From NCBI GenBank assembly GCA_023212695.1, contig JALCCG010000194.1, positions 1-40,647 on the forward strand: 40,647 bases of DNA, in the 5' to 3' direction. This document shows, piece after piece, positions 1 to 10,733 of this stretch. Below the pieces are notes generated by a model. It saw only the letters and a list, made by a program, of their open reading frames with translations. It made no database searches and was not told the origin of the DNA. The position numbers were made by a program, and so were the translations under genes. Each line of letters begins with the position of its first letter. Within the stretch, counting starts at the first letter, position 1. Source of the DNA: Sporisorium sorghi (lineage: Eukaryota > Basidiomycota > Ustilaginomycetes > Ustilaginales > Ustilaginaceae).

Positions 1-49
1 CGCGCGGCCCCTGCTCGGGCTGTGGGGGGAGTCCGCGGGCGGCCGGGGC

Positions 50-82
<33 letters not shown>

Positions 83-370
83 CTTTTTTTTTCTTCAAAA
101 GTGTTAGATTCAGTTGCGTTGGAGTTCGCTGCACGGTCCAACTCTTTCTCGACAGCACAGCACAGCTTTGCTAGTTAGCCAGAAGAAGCCAAGCATCCAC
201 GCAGCGCTCGGTGTAGAATGACGGATGACCTGCTGTCTGGCACTCCGACAACAAGTCACCATCAGCATCAATACACCCTCTCTATCCGCATTGAGGACGC
301 ATACAACGCATCGTCGCTTCAACACCACCACCAACATCCTCATCAACCCGCCATCCTTCCTAACGCAACC
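1..370. other. Contig end, T tract and twinfilin leader
   Basis: The first 50 bases are extremely G/C-rich and unlike the rest of the window. They are followed by 32 consecutive T at 51-82 and more T-rich sequence to about 95. From about 100 on the sequence looks like an ordinary promoter and leader for the gene starting at 371. An in-frame upstream ATG lies at 218, but the codons between 218 and 371 (His/Thr/Pro-rich, CA-rich DNA) look like leader rather than protein. No TATA box is evident. Confidence 0.5.
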
Positions 371-1002
371 ATGTCCAACATCCCGATCGCCGATGATCTG
401 GCGCAGGCATTCCAGCAGGCAGACGAGTCGGTGCGTGCCATCCTCGTGCAGAACGACGGCGGCTTGCTCAAGCTCGTCCAATCCGCACCGCCCTCGAACG
501 CCGACGTGAGCGATAAGGACGATTTCCTGCCTGTTCTCTCCAAGCTGTTCGCCAACGATCCCCAACGCAGCGGGTATGCGCTCTACCGACTGGACAGCCA
601 GTCAGCTTCGGGCGAGTGGGAGTGGCTGTGCTGCTCGTACCAGCCCGACGGCGCCAAGATCAAGGAAAAGATGCAGTACGCCATCACACGATCGTCGCTC
701 ATGGCTGGGCTCACCGAGCGAAACTTTCTGGAGACCATCTTTGGTGCGACACCCAAGGACTTTTTGTGGCCGACCAAGCTGCGCAACAGTCGCAAACACG
801 ACTACCAGAACCCGCAGCTCAAGACGGCGGGCGTGGCTGCGTCCGAGGCAGCGGGCACGGGATCGGGAGGCGCACGAAGGAACTTTGGCTCTGCGAGCAA
901 GGCGAATCAGCTGAGGGCTACCGAGGATCACACTAGCTCACAACACAACGCAGCCAATCTGGGAGCCACGTCGGGTGTGTCGGGTGTGAGCAGCGTGGGC
1001 GG

Positions 1003-1035
<33 letters not shown>

Positions 1036-2316
1036 GGAACGTCCACAGCCTGTGCCAGAAGCAGAACAGCCGTCAGTGGCAGCGGCTCCGACGCCAAAGA
1101 GGTACAACTCACACGAGTTTACGGATGCATTCAAGAGTCCCTCGCCGCCTGCTGCAGAGGCTGCCTCGTCGAACGCCAAGGGGGACAATGCTAAGCAGTT
1201 TGCATCTGAAGCAAAGGCACCCGAGGAGCCCACGACGCCACGTGTAGCTGCAGGGCAGACGGACAAGCTTTCGCAGCCGACGGTGCCGTGCGACTCGACG
1301 CTGACCGCCGCTGCCAACGTGGCTTCTGCCATCGACAGCAACGCATCCGACTCGAAAGTGACGGAAGCCGGGCAAGAGTTTGCTGAAGTCAAAGCACCGC
1401 AGGAGCCGCCTACACCTTCGGCTGCTGCAAAGTCGGCACCGCTATCACAGCCAACGTTGCCTACTTTGTTGGATCAGGCTGACCTCGCAGAGACGAGCTC
1501 GGAGAAGGAAGCGCCCGAGAGCTCCATCTCGATCGGGTCCGGAACAGGCGCCTCCAAGACGGGCCTGACACAGCGCGAAGAAGAGCTGGCCGACTTGCGA
1601 AGATTGCAGGCGAACGAACGCGCTTCGAACGGAAGCAACGGGGCTGGCAGTGGAGCGGGTGGACCTGCGGTCGGGTTCAAGTGGGGAGACGGAGTGCAAG
1701 AGGCGATCCAGGGTCTTGCGTCGACTGCCTCTGGCACTTCTGAGTGGAATCTGGTGGTGTTGGCCATCGACCTTCGTAGCGAGACAGTGGAGTTGGAGTC
1801 GCCTCCTCGGTTCCTGCCGCCTGCTGATCTGCCCTCGGGACTGAGCGCCAACGACCCTCGCATCGCGTTCTACCGGCTGGACAGCGTGACGATGCAGACG
1901 TCGGGCGAGAGCGTCGTGGCGATGCTCTACTGCTGTCCCGCATCGAGTGGCGTCAAGGCGCGCATGATTTACTCGAGCAACGTGCTCATCATTCTGAACC
2001 ATGTCAAGAGCTTTTCGGGCATGCGCGTTGTCAAGAAGGTAAGTTGCTTGGCGCTCTGCTGCGTGTACAAGACGAAAGAAGTGTTGAACACTGGTAGCCT
2101 CTTCATTTCGATGCTCGAACACAGCTCGAGGCGTCGGATCGGGACGACTTGACGCATGCGCACGTCTCAAGCGAGATCGAAGAGGTGCTCGCTCAGGAGA
2201 AACACAAGTTTGCCGGAACGGGTATCGACAGCGAAGCGCCGCCACCGACGCTGACCAAGGCCGAGCCGGCGGGTTTCTCGAGGCCTCGAAAGGCGGGTGC
2301 TTCGAGTCGACACTAG
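371..2316 (+). CDS. TWF1: Twinfilin, actin-monomer-binding protein (2 exons)
   Basis: Twinfilins bind ADP-actin monomers and cap filament barbed ends in cortical actin patches. Two ADF-homology domains are visible: one at about residues 4-140 (containing EWLCCSYQPDGAKIKEKMQY) and a second from about residue 435 (GFKWGDGV to the SSGVKARMIYSSN region). The C-terminal tail (GFSRPRKAG) resembles the basic twinfilin tail. Exon 1 ends at 2038. A phase-0 intron at 2039-2124 (GTAAGT...CACAG) joins to 2125-2316, giving 619 residues. Without splicing, the frame stops soon after the donor and the tail is lost. I chose ATG 371 because the ADF domain starts right after it; ATG 218 in frame would add 51 low-complexity residues. 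Most twinfilins have about 330-350 residues. The excess here is a linker of about 290 residues rich in Ala/Ser/Pro/Glu, with a poly-Ala run coded by a GCT repeat near 1007-1035. Confidence 0.88.
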
Positions 2317-2860
2317 ACGGACGTGCGTTGGTCCGAGGTTGACAGATAACATAGAAGTCAGTTGCAGGGTCGTTGTTCTGTTCTTTTGTGTTTGTGTGCG
2401 GCGGATACGCGGTGTAAGAATGGCTTCCGCGGCGCCGAGCAAAGAGGCGTTCTGTTGTGAATCTGCAAAGAGAGAGAAAGACCCTTGATTCAGCAGAAAC
2501 GGACACGACGTCTAAGCAAGGCATGGTCATATCGCACTGCAGCAAGCCATGCCATGCCAAACCCCAGTGCGGCGGTAAGTTACAGCACATTTTTTGCACA
2601 TTTTACCGCATGTGAACAGCCGCAGCCACGAACCCCGCACTAGACGAGACTCTGTTTCGCTATCGTCTAACTCGCACTTTTGTCAGTCTTGTCTCTCTTC
2701 TCTCCATGTCTTGGCTCTCGCTCTGGCCGGCGGATCCGTCGCTTTGCCCCGCCTTGGGACCCTTCTCTCATCATCATCACCACCACCACGACGATTCCTT
2801 CCCCATCCCTAGACTACGCACGACTCCGCTGCACCCGTCTGTTCGTCGCAGCAAACAACC
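2317..2860. other. Intergenic: twinfilin 3' end and next promoter
   Basis: No gene is seen in this 544-base interval. The stretch before 2860 is rich in pyrimidines and CCACCA/ATCATC triplets, typical of leaders in this window. The ATG at 2861 follows a CAAACAACC context. Confidence 0.5.
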
Positions 2861-4852
2861 ATGAAGCACCACCGCCATCGAGGCATGCGCTTGCGCAAGC
2901 ATCGACGCACCACCACGTCCAACCCCACCAGCCATCCTCGCCAGCGATCCGCCTCAACCTCCGACTCATCATCCAAGGACCAGAATGACATCGAGCTCGC
3001 CTCGGTCCCGCAAGAGGTGCTCGAGGAGCGTCGGCGTCGAGCTGAAGACGCCAAAAAACTTGCCAAGGCGCAAAAGTTTCTCAACTCGGAAGTGAAGCAT
3101 GCGTCCTACGATACGCCGTGTGCGCGTCCTGTTGGCACAACTGTGGCGACCTCGGGTAATGTGGGCAGCGTGACTTCGGAGACGGGTTCCTATCTCGCGC
3201 GGCTTTCTGCGCAGGTCGACGCCGAAGCCCAGCGCAGCGGCAAGCACGGCAGGAACGACGCATCGGACGACGAATCGCTTCACGACCATCACCACCATCG
3301 CACCCCGCGTAGCATCGTTCGCAGCGTCGCCGAACGCCACCACCGCAAAACGGTCAAAAAGGAAAAGCAGCGACGCATCGAGCGCCTGCGTCGAATCGCC
3401 GCGCTCGACCCGCTCAAGGAAGGCGAGCGACAGCATGGCCAGGCGAAGGAGACGACGTTGATGGCGCTCATCCGCAAGTACGGCAGCTTGGCCGAGGCTG
3501 AGGCTGCTGCTCGGCGTGCTGACGCTCGAGGGGAGCTGGAGACCACAGCAACACCAAGGGACGACGAGATGGGTGGTGGCTTTGACTCGAATACTGCGTC
3601 AGAGACGTCTTCGACGGACGAGGAGCACAGCGCGTGCCTCGTCGACACGCTCGAAGTCGTCGATCCCGGTGTGTCGGCTGCAGGGCATTTGTCGAACATT
3701 GGCAACTCGCTCATGTTGCCCAACATCCCGGGGCTGTACGATCGACGGCCCGTGATCGACCTCCCCGCCCAACAAGTCGATGGCGAAGCTGCCGACACCG
3801 AGGCCACACTTCAGCTCGAAGCGGGCCGTCGCCCCACTCGCGCCGGTAAGGAGCAGGACGACCTGCACCTCGACGCGTACGTGCACGAGCTGCTCACCAA
3901 GAAGCAAAAGTTCAAGCGCGGAATGCAGGGTGTCTGGGCGTTCCTCGAAACCCCCATCGGCGTCATCGCGGGCATCTACGGGTTCTTGGTCGTGTTCGGC
4001 GGTGCGGCGCTGGTGCTCTTTTTGATTGGTGCGATCGACGGTGGTAAGAACAAGGATTACTGGGTCGAGGTGTGGAGTCAGTTCGAGAACGGCCTGTTTA
4101 CGATTCCGGGTGTGGGGTTGATTCCGTGGCGGTTGCGGGATACGTGGCGCGCGGTGTGGATTGCGTACTACCAGCATTTGATGTGGGGGCTGAGCAAGAA
4201 GCAGGGCCTGCCGAGGTTGGCGGATAAGCACGATCTGCCGTCCATGCTCGCGCCCAAGCCCAAGCACAAGAAGCGCGAGCCCACAGCGGCGGATGATTCG
4301 TCCGACGACGAGGGCGAAGCGACACTGCCACCAGACGCCGTGCTCACTCCACACCAAGCCGCGCACCTATACGCGCTGCAAACCGCATTCGCAGAGTCGC
4401 AGTCGTGGTACCGCCCACACGAGACGTTCACGCACCACGCCTTTTCGATCAAGTACGCCGTGTGGATCACACTGCTCAACGACCTCAACTCGCTCTTCCA
4501 GTGCCTGCTGTGCGGGTACATGTGGGGGTACGCAACGCACTACCACGACCGCCCCGCCTGGTCGACGGGCACGTTTATGCCGTGTTCCTTCCTAGCGGGG
4601 ATCGGCGCGGCGGTGTGCATCTGGAAGGGTGGCGAGAAGAGCAAGAAGAAGCGCGAGGTTGAGGAGAAGCTGCTGGCGGCGTTTGCGAGGGATATTGACG
4701 AGCAGGTGGAGAGGATGCGCAGGGAGCAGCGCGGGAGTGAGGCAGAGGCAGCGGCGCTGGGGACGGTCGAGGAGGTCGAGGACCAGGCAGCTACAGGAGG
4801 TGGGATTGCGCTCGACCAGCTGGCAGGCGAGATCGCCGAGAAGAGAGGGTGA
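2861..4852 (+). CDS. DUF2985-like multi-pass membrane protein
   Basis: Single exon, 663 residues. The N-terminal half is hydrophilic and rich in His, Arg and acidic residues, with a basic helix around residues 150-190. A hydrophobic segment sits at about 364-388 (GVIAGIYGFLVVFGGAALV). It is followed by the signature GLFTIPGVGLIPWRLRDTW near 410, which matches my recollection of the DUF2985 family of fungal membrane proteins. Two more hydrophobic segments lie at about 531-556 and 568-588. A charged, probably coiled-coil tail (KSKKKREVEEKLL onward) runs from about 593 to 625. The cytosolic loop at about 450-490 is acidic and serine-rich. The biochemical role of the family is unknown to me. ATG 2861 is the first in frame and sits in a favourable CAACCATGA context. 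The family call rests on motif memory, not on a search. Confidence 0.72.
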   Translation: MKHHRHRGMRLRKHRRTTTSNPTSHPRQRSASTSDSSSKDQNDIELASVPQEVLEERRRRAEDAKKLAKAQKFLNSEVKHASYDTPCARPVGTTVATSGNVGSVTSETGSYLARLSAQVDAEAQRSGKHGRNDASDDESLHDHHHHRTPRSIVRSVAERHHRKTVKKEKQRRIERLRRIAALDPLKEGERQHGQAKETTLMALIRKYGSLAEAEAAARRADARGELETTATPRDDEMGGGFDSNTASETSSTDEEHSACLVDTLEVVDPGVSAAGHLSNIGNSLMLPNIPGLYDRRPVIDLPAQQVDGEAADTEATLQLEAGRRPTRAGKEQDDLHLDAYVHELLTKKQKFKRGMQGVWAFLETPIGVIAGIYGFLVVFGGAALVLFLIGAIDGGKNKDYWVEVWSQFENGLFTIPGVGLIPWRLRDTWRAVWIAYYQHLMWGLSKKQGLPRLADKHDLPSMLAPKPKHKKREPTAADDSSDDEGEATLPPDAVLTPHQAAHLYALQTAFAESQSWYRPHETFTHHAFSIKYAVWITLLNDLNSLFQCLLCGYMWGYATHYHDRPAWSTGTFMPCSFLAGIGAAVCIWKGGEKSKKKREVEEKLLAAFARDIDEQVERMRREQRGSEAEAAALGTVEEVEDQAATGGGIALDQLAGEIAEKRG

Positions 4853-5795
4853 GAGGCCACTGTTCCATTTCACTGTCACTTGTCACCATCGTTCTTATCT
4901 CTCCGATGAACATTTTAAAGCAATCAAACTTCGAACGATGATTGCATGGACAGTCAATGTAGAAGAGGCTGTAGGGTGAGGACCGAGCGCGGACGAGGAG
5001 GAGTGTCGCAGCAAACACAGCGAGCGATATGCATGCGGTCGATCTGTGCCTGGACCTGCGGCAAAATCCAGAGGGTCCGGCTGCTGTCGCGCAGAGATGT
5101 TGAAAAACTTAAACATTTTCGCAGTTTTATGGCTCCGCTTGAAAAGCTTGCCCAGTCGCCGTGGTTCGAAGATTACCCTTTTCGTTTGCTGTCTACTGTA
5201 CTTTTGCGTTCGATGATGAGGACGACTGCTGAGTCTGGCTGGTGTGTGCTGTACGAGCTGGACGCTGTCTCGCATAGATGCACGAAAGGAGCAAGAAGGG
5301 CGAGCTATCTCATGTGGATGATGCGGCAATGCATGCAGAATTTTATAAAATAAAATAAAATAAACGCAACTTGACAGGTTTGACACAAGAAGCCCCTGAA
5401 TTTGCGACCACGCTTGCGTGTGCTTCTAGAGCCCCTCTTTGATGCGTATGCACGCACAACACACGCAGCGCACGGAAGCTAACTAACTTAGTGCTGGATT
5501 CAACGTCGGAGTTGAGGTTGGTTGGTGCCAGGTTGGCTCTGGACGTTGACGTTGACCTTGAGCTTCGTATCTTGTTGACCACCAGACGGTTACGACCTTT
5601 GCTTACGACCGACATTGACACGCTGACGCTGGACAGCATGACTTACGACTAGATCTCTCGAACCTTTACCCTCTTATCCACCACCAACGATTACCACCGA
5701 CGAGGACGACAACGACGGTGCACGAAACGACCTCCCGACCTATCAACCAACCCAACCCAGCACTTTCCATACCACCACCACCCCTCCCCACAACC
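4853..5795. other. Intergenic, 943 bases, with a TAAAA microsatellite
   Basis: No convincing gene is seen on either strand. A short tandem array of TAAAA units lies at about 5345-5363. Open frames here (for example 4946-5353 plus and 5386-4895 minus) have no recognisable domains and biased, low-complexity composition. The last 150 bases are a CA/CCA-rich leader for the gene at 5796. Confidence 0.45.
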
Positions 5796-7265
5796 ATGGG
5801 CAACGTCACCTCGCGAGCGGCCACCAACACGGTCGACGGTTTTGTCCTGCGGCTCGCACGCACGCTCGACGCCGTCATCCGGACGATCAACCGCAAACTC
5901 TCCACCGCCTCGTCCTTTCTCCTCTCGCGGGTGTTTGGGTACGACGTCGTATTCGCGCCTACCTCTGCCGCTAGTGTGTGCCGGGCAGACTCGGTGTGCG
6001 CGCCAGGTGCGAATGTGTGTATAGTCCCCGCGAGCCGGATCGCGCAGCGTGCGCTTGAAAAGAAGCGCCGCAGCGAGCGCCGCAAGCGCGCCGAGGCCGC
6101 CGCAATGGGCGAGATGATGGTGCGGACAAATGGGTATACCAGGGTCGACAGCGCGCCGAATAGCCCCGTGGAGCAGAGTCTAGGGCCCGTGGCCAGGGCG
6201 CCGGCGGCGAGACCCGAGGAGGAGAGGCAGACGGTGCGCGAGAGGGAGAGGGGCAAGTTGTGGGTTGTGGGCAATGTTCAGCCGAGTAGGGGGGTCAAGG
6301 TGGTGGAGAAGGGTGTGGGCGAGAAGACGCTCGATCAGCACGTGTGGCAGCGCATGCAGGAGCAGCGAAGCTCTACAGCTGCTGAGTCGGTCGTTGTGCA
6401 GCGCAGGATTCAGCCGAGCAAGACGTCCAAGCTTGCGCGCGGGGTCGCTGCCAGCGCTGCGCCGGAGAAGGCTACGAGCGACGCCGCTGCCACCGCTGCT
6501 GCTGTTGGTGGGGGCAGGATCCACCCAATGATGCAAGCAGACGAGACCGCCTTAACCCTCAATCCCGCACCCCACACCGAGAAGCACACGCAGCTGCACG
6601 CACCGCAACCCCGCGTGCTGCCACCAGGCGCACTCTCGCTAGGCCCGTCACCCTGGGAACCCGCATTCCGTCATCCGTTCAGCGCCGACCACGAGCCGCT
6701 TCCCAAGCAGCAGTTCCGACCCACACTCTCGCTCGACACGCACCTCGAGGCGTCTCCCCTGCCGCACTCCACCGCGGCGTTCCTCGCTTCCCCCACCGAC
6801 GTCGCCGTTCACGATGTTGCAGCGATCCCGCGCCCGCCCTCGGCAGCGTCGACGGCGCGCGGGCTGGCGCGCAAGTCGCTCGACGCCATCTCCCTACGCT
6901 CCTCATTCGACACCTCTCCCGCAATCGACGTGAAGCTCCTCGCGACCAAAGCGGTCAAGGAGGAAAAGGGACGTAAAGTGTGGAAGGACCACGTCAACAT
7001 GGCCGCCATGCACCGCTGCCTCCTCCAGCAGCACCACGCGCACCAGCTTCCAGCGGGAGCGAGGAGGTTCAGCACCGCAACTCTCGCCACGGACAAGGCG
7101 CTCACTAGGGTCAGGACGCAGGAGGGCGATGGGAAAGCGGTGAGCAATGGCAGGAGGGGGTCCAGCCCCGCGCTGCATGCAGGGTTCGCCGTGGCAGGAA
7201 TGACGAGCGGCAGATCGACGCCTGTGCTGAGAGCAGAGTCGCCTTTGCATTCTGTTGCGCGATGA
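5796..7265 (+). CDS. Hypothetical protein with predicted N-myristoylation
   Basis: Single exon, 489 residues, family not recognised. The start at 5796 sits in a CAACCATGGGC context and gives MGNVTSRA. Gly2 and Ser6 fit the N-myristoyltransferase consensus, so membrane attachment is likely. Upstream in-frame codons lack an ATG. Residues up to about 50 could form an amphipathic helix (DGFVLRLARTLDAVIRTINR) followed by a hydrophobic patch. Several cysteines follow at about 60-75, which could be palmitoylated. A strongly basic helix (ALEKKRRSERRKRAEAAAMGE) lies at about 85-110. The remainder is disordered and rich in Pro, Ala and Ser. The sequence NHAHQL-like near the C terminus is only local composition. 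I infer a peripheral membrane adaptor but cannot assign a function. Confidence 0.7.
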   Translation: MGNVTSRAATNTVDGFVLRLARTLDAVIRTINRKLSTASSFLLSRVFGYDVVFAPTSAASVCRADSVCAPGANVCIVPASRIAQRALEKKRRSERRKRAEAAAMGEMMVRTNGYTRVDSAPNSPVEQSLGPVARAPAARPEEERQTVRERERGKLWVVGNVQPSRGVKVVEKGVGEKTLDQHVWQRMQEQRSSTAAESVVVQRRIQPSKTSKLARGVAASAAPEKATSDAAATAAAVGGGRIHPMMQADETALTLNPAPHTEKHTQLHAPQPRVLPPGALSLGPSPWEPAFRHPFSADHEPLPKQQFRPTLSLDTHLEASPLPHSTAAFLASPTDVAVHDVAAIPRPPSAASTARGLARKSLDAISLRSSFDTSPAIDVKLLATKAVKEEKGRKVWKDHVNMAAMHRCLLQQHHAHQLPAGARRFSTATLATDKALTRVRTQEGDGKAVSNGRRGSSPALHAGFAVAGMTSGRSTPVLRAESPLHSVAR

Positions 7266-7437
7266 TTTTTGCTAGCACTCCAGCCCACCCGACTGTTGGA
7301 CACCTTGATGATACCCTCGCAGCCGCAATCACATTGTCGCACACAGAACGTTCAGCCTTGCTTGTGTCTAAAATGAATGAGTGAGATTCCATGATTACAG
7401 TTGCAAAGTGCGAGAAACAAAACGAGTGGCATGTCAA

Positions 7438-8814
7438 TCAAGCAAAGACAGCAGCCACCGCAGCCACAGCCACAGCCACAGCGGCGATCAAGCTCCAGCT
7501 CGCCACATTCCTAGACGCAGGACTGCTGGTGCTGCTGGTGCTGCTGGACGTCGACGAGCCGACGCTCTTGGAGTTGGTGCTCGAGTTCAAGCCCTGGGCC
7601 AAGCTGGCAAAGCCAACAGCAGCGCCGCCATTGTCGGCGTTGGTAGTGAAAACCGAGTAGACGTTTTTGAGGAAAGCATCGCCGACGATCCACTGCAGGT
7701 CGGTCTGGATCGACGAGCCCAGTCCGAAAAAGGCGCCGAGACATTCGGTGCCAGAACTGTCGAGCGTGCCAGCGATAAAGTCCGAATCGGGGATGGTGTA
7801 CTGCATACCGCCAAAGGTCAAGGTAGCATCGACCGAGGAGCTGCAGGGGAACGAGTAATACCCATTGCCCTGGGAGCGCGAGTTGGGGATCTGGTTGTAC
7901 AGCTCCTGCACCACCGAGTCCGGACCGCCGATGAGCGTGGTGCCCGTGTCGATGGCAGCACGTGTCAGAGAGTTCAAGTTGACGTTGGAACCCCTGGTGC
8001 CGGCGGCGCCGAGACGCACCATCCAGTAGAGCTCCTCGATGAGCGAGTTGTAGCTGATGCCGCCCTGGTAGAGGCTCGAGTTGGTGCCGCCGAGCGTAAA
8101 GATGCCGCCGGCCTGTTGCTGGTTGGGCGAGGTGAGGCTTGCGCGCTCGAGGTAGAACGAGAACGTGTTGACGCCAGCAGCCACCCAGAAGGGAGGCTCG
8201 CCCGAAGACGCGAGCTTCTGGAAGCCCATACCCATGATGCCCTCCATGGCAGCGCTGGTCAGGCCGGACGAGACGGATTCGGCAACAGCGAAATGCAGGT
8301 TGTTGACCGTAGTACCCGCAAGGGTGAAATCATCCGTCGCCTCGTAACCCGCCACCTCGCCCGATCCGTACTGGATATCAAACGGCGTAGTGTAGTTCTG
8401 GAAGGTGCTGCTGGACGAGGGAGAGTAGTACTGCGACGAGATCCACAGATCGGCCGAGCCCGTGTCGAGCACCACCTCGTACTGCTTGGACGGGGTGCCA
8501 CCGTAGAGGGGGGCGACCCAGGACGAGTCGTACTGCAAATTGGTAAGCGATGCGCTACCGGCACGTCGTTGGTTTTGGGATGACGAGGCGGATGCGAGCT
8601 TGTACTTGGACTGTAGGATGGCCTTTTGGTCATAGGCCCAGTTGAGCAGCTCGTTGCCAGAACGCTTGAGGACGGATCGCTTCTGGATGGGGATGTGGAC
8701 GGGGGTTGCACTGCTTGACGAAGCTGTTGATGGCGCAGGAGCAGCCATGGCAGTGGAAGCGGCCGAAGCGGCGAGCAGGCCTGATGAGACCAGGGTGGCG
8801 CCGGTGAGCTTCAT
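7438..8814 (-). CDS. GPI-anchored pepsin-type aspartic protease (yapsin-like)
   Basis: 458 residues counted from ATG 8814; the nine upstream in-frame codons do not begin with ATG. A signal peptide (MKLTGATLVSSGLLAASAAS) is followed by a propeptide with dibasic sites (KR near 45 and 51, RR near 83-84) suited to Kex2-type processing. The mature enzyme has both catalytic motifs, VVLDTGSADLW (Asp117) and AAIDTGTTLIGG (Asp289), and the flap-like IQYGSGEVAGY. The C terminus has a Ser/Thr-rich stalk and then a hydrophobic tail (WSLIAAVAVAVAAVAAVFA) with no basic residues after it, typical of a GPI-addition signal. It is therefore probably a cell-surface endopeptidase acting in wall or secreted-protein processing. 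It ends convergently with the gene stopping at 7265, with only 172 bases between them. Confidence 0.92.
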   Translation of the reverse strand: MKLTGATLVSSGLLAASAASTAMAAPAPSTASSSSATPVHIPIQKRSVLKRSGNELLNWAYDQKAILQSKYKLASASSSQNQRRAGSASLTNLQYDSSWVAPLYGGTPSKQYEVVLDTGSADLWISSQYYSPSSSSTFQNYTTPFDIQYGSGEVAGYEATDDFTLAGTTVNNLHFAVAESVSSGLTSAAMEGIMGMGFQKLASSGEPPFWVAAGVNTFSFYLERASLTSPNQQQAGGIFTLGGTNSSLYQGGISYNSLIEELYWMVRLGAAGTRGSNVNLNSLTRAAIDTGTTLIGGPDSVVQELYNQIPNSRSQGNGYYSFPCSSSVDATLTFGGMQYTIPDSDFIAGTLDSSGTECLGAFFGLGSSIQTDLQWIVGDAFLKNVYSVFTTNADNGGAAVGFASLAQGLNSSTNSKSVGSSTSSSTSSTSSPASRNVASWSLIAAVAVAVAAVAAVFA

Positions 8815-10733
8815 CTTGGGGAGGTGGCAATGGTGCAGCAAGCGGACCGAGTTGGTGTATAGCGTCTGTTTGAGTCTATGTTACGTTTGCTTGCGAGGCG
8901 ATGTAGCTGGCTGCTGTGCGGAGGATGGATGGATAGATCGAGAATGGAAGCTGATGATGGTGGTATGGAGAGTACTTATGGAAAAGTTTGATTGCAAGTC
9001 ATACCATACAAACGAGCGGAAGAAACGAGCCGTTTTGGCATGCTCTGATGTCAGCGCCTTACGGCTGTGCTGTGCTGCAATGTGCTGTGTGCTGCAACCG
9101 TAACGAGGTCACAGCAAAGTGACTGACCGCGCTTACCCAACAGAAAGACCCTGAACGACAGCGCTAGACGAGGCGAAACGGCACATCCGCGGCGGCAGGG
9201 GCAAAGGCGGCATCTACACGTTGCAAGTTGCAGCAACAGTGCAGAACGGGTGCAGCACAGCATCTTGTCATGCGTCGCAACTGTGACTGCCAAAAGAAAA
9301 ATGTGATTCTTCTTTGCCTTTTCGGACAAGGCTGTGTGTGTGTGTGTGTGTGCCAGTGTGCCAGTGTGCCGAGAGATCTCACGGCGGCAGAGCGCAAATT
9401 GGCCGATCCTCTTTTTGTCACACTGTGTCACTGTGCCGGGTAAGCAAGTTCCCCTCAGGCACACGGAGCGAGCCGGTCCATCCGCGGTCCAAGCGTTGAC
9501 TCTCTTTCTTTCTTTCTCTCTCGCAACATCGCCGTCGCTGTCGTCACCAGTCAGCAGCAGCTCTAGCATTAGGACCCTTTTGCCCACCGTCAGACGTCGT
9601 CATTCCCATCACCACGTGGACAAGGACTTGTTCGACATTCGCGTCGTCATCGCTTGTATGTGGGATGGTTCGATCGAAGCCGCTCACTTGTTCGCCTTAC
9701 GAGAGATGGGATTTCGGTGGTGCGCCTTCTGTGTCCCACACGCAATGATTGACATTCGGCAATTCCAAACCGACTTTCTTTTTTTTTTTTTTTTCTTTTT
9801 TTCTTTTTTTTCTTTTTTTTTTTTTCAATCACCGCGCGCGAAAATGAGGCTAGGTCGCTCTGCTTTCATTACCGAAACAAAACCATGTGGCGGCCTTGCA
9901 GCTCACGGCAGCAGCACCGCCTTGTGGATTTTGCTTCTTGAAGAGTCAGTGTGGAGAGAGCCAAGATCGCGTCGGAGCTTGAAAAAAAAAAAAAAAAAAA
10001 AAGCACGCCGCCTCGCTCTAAGTCGGATGGTTTGCACATGGTAGCTTGGACCACGCTGTTCAGCGGAGCACAACTGTCACATGCATCAACAGCGCGCCCA
10101 ATGGGATGACGCTCCGACGTCGCCGACGGGCTCAGTCTGAGCCAGAGGCTTTTTTTGGCGACCGTCTGCCACCATGCGCGAGGTAGGGGTTGAACCGGTG
10201 CGGAAGGCCATTGCAGTCAGAACAGCAACGCAGGCCCGATCCCGATCCGAGTCAAGCAGAACTCGAAGACGCACAGCGATGGCGAACAACGACCCTTAAC
10301 AGAAGCGCTCGTCGTCGTCGTTGCTGCCTTGGACACAGTGTCTTGCTGCATACCCTCGACATCAACCGAAACGATACTGCTGTCATGTGTCAATCTTGTC
10401 GTTGGACAAGAAAGTGTGCGTGCCCCTCCGTCCTTGGACGCCGTCAGTTCTTGACGAGGCGGTGAACTACATTGTTGTTTACACACTCGGTCCCGCAGAC
10501 ACGGCAGCACATGTATAATTGTCGCAGAGACTCTTCCGTGCTGCTGGTTGTGACGCTCAAAGCCGAGCGAGTGGGAGCATGATGGATGAATCTCAAGATC
10601 CAGTTCGATCTCGCTGTGATCTCCACGAAGCTCACATCTCACCGAGTGACAGCACTAGACATGCAGGTAGACGTGATGAGCATTCATCTCTTGCTTGGTT
10701 TCAATAGAGCTTGTGCCGATGATGTTATCCACC
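8815..10733. other. Gene-free, repeat-rich interval of 1.9 kb
   Basis: No protein or RNA gene that I can support. It contains a GT microsatellite near 9330-9350 followed by short GTGCCA repeats, a pyrimidine tract near 9502-9525, a T-rich tract at 9779-9825, an A run at 9982-10002, and a perfect 15-base palindrome (GGCTCAGTCTGAGCC) at 10129-10143 shortly before a T run. The part next to 8815 must hold the protease promoter. The part next to 10733 is downstream of the fusion gene. Confidence 0.5.

Noticed and set aside
218..370. Upstream in-frame ATG of twinfilin as the true start
   Set aside because: The 51 added residues are His/Thr/Pro-rich and look like leader, and family members start close to the ADF domain. 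Not fully excluded.
1445..2599. Long minus-strand frame of 384 codons overlapping twinfilin
   Set aside because: It is antisense to a well-supported gene and has Arg/His-rich composition typical of GC-rich shadow frames.
9334..10044. Plus-strand frame of 236 codons
   Set aside because: It runs through GT and T repeats and has low-complexity translation (Cys/Val, Phe runs) without any domain.
10129..10230. Possible tRNA or small RNA near the palindrome and the GGGGTTGAACC sequence
   Set aside because: On the minus strand the GGTTCAACCCC looks like part of a T arm, but the flanking bases do not pair (only two of five), and no acceptor or anticodon stem could be formed.
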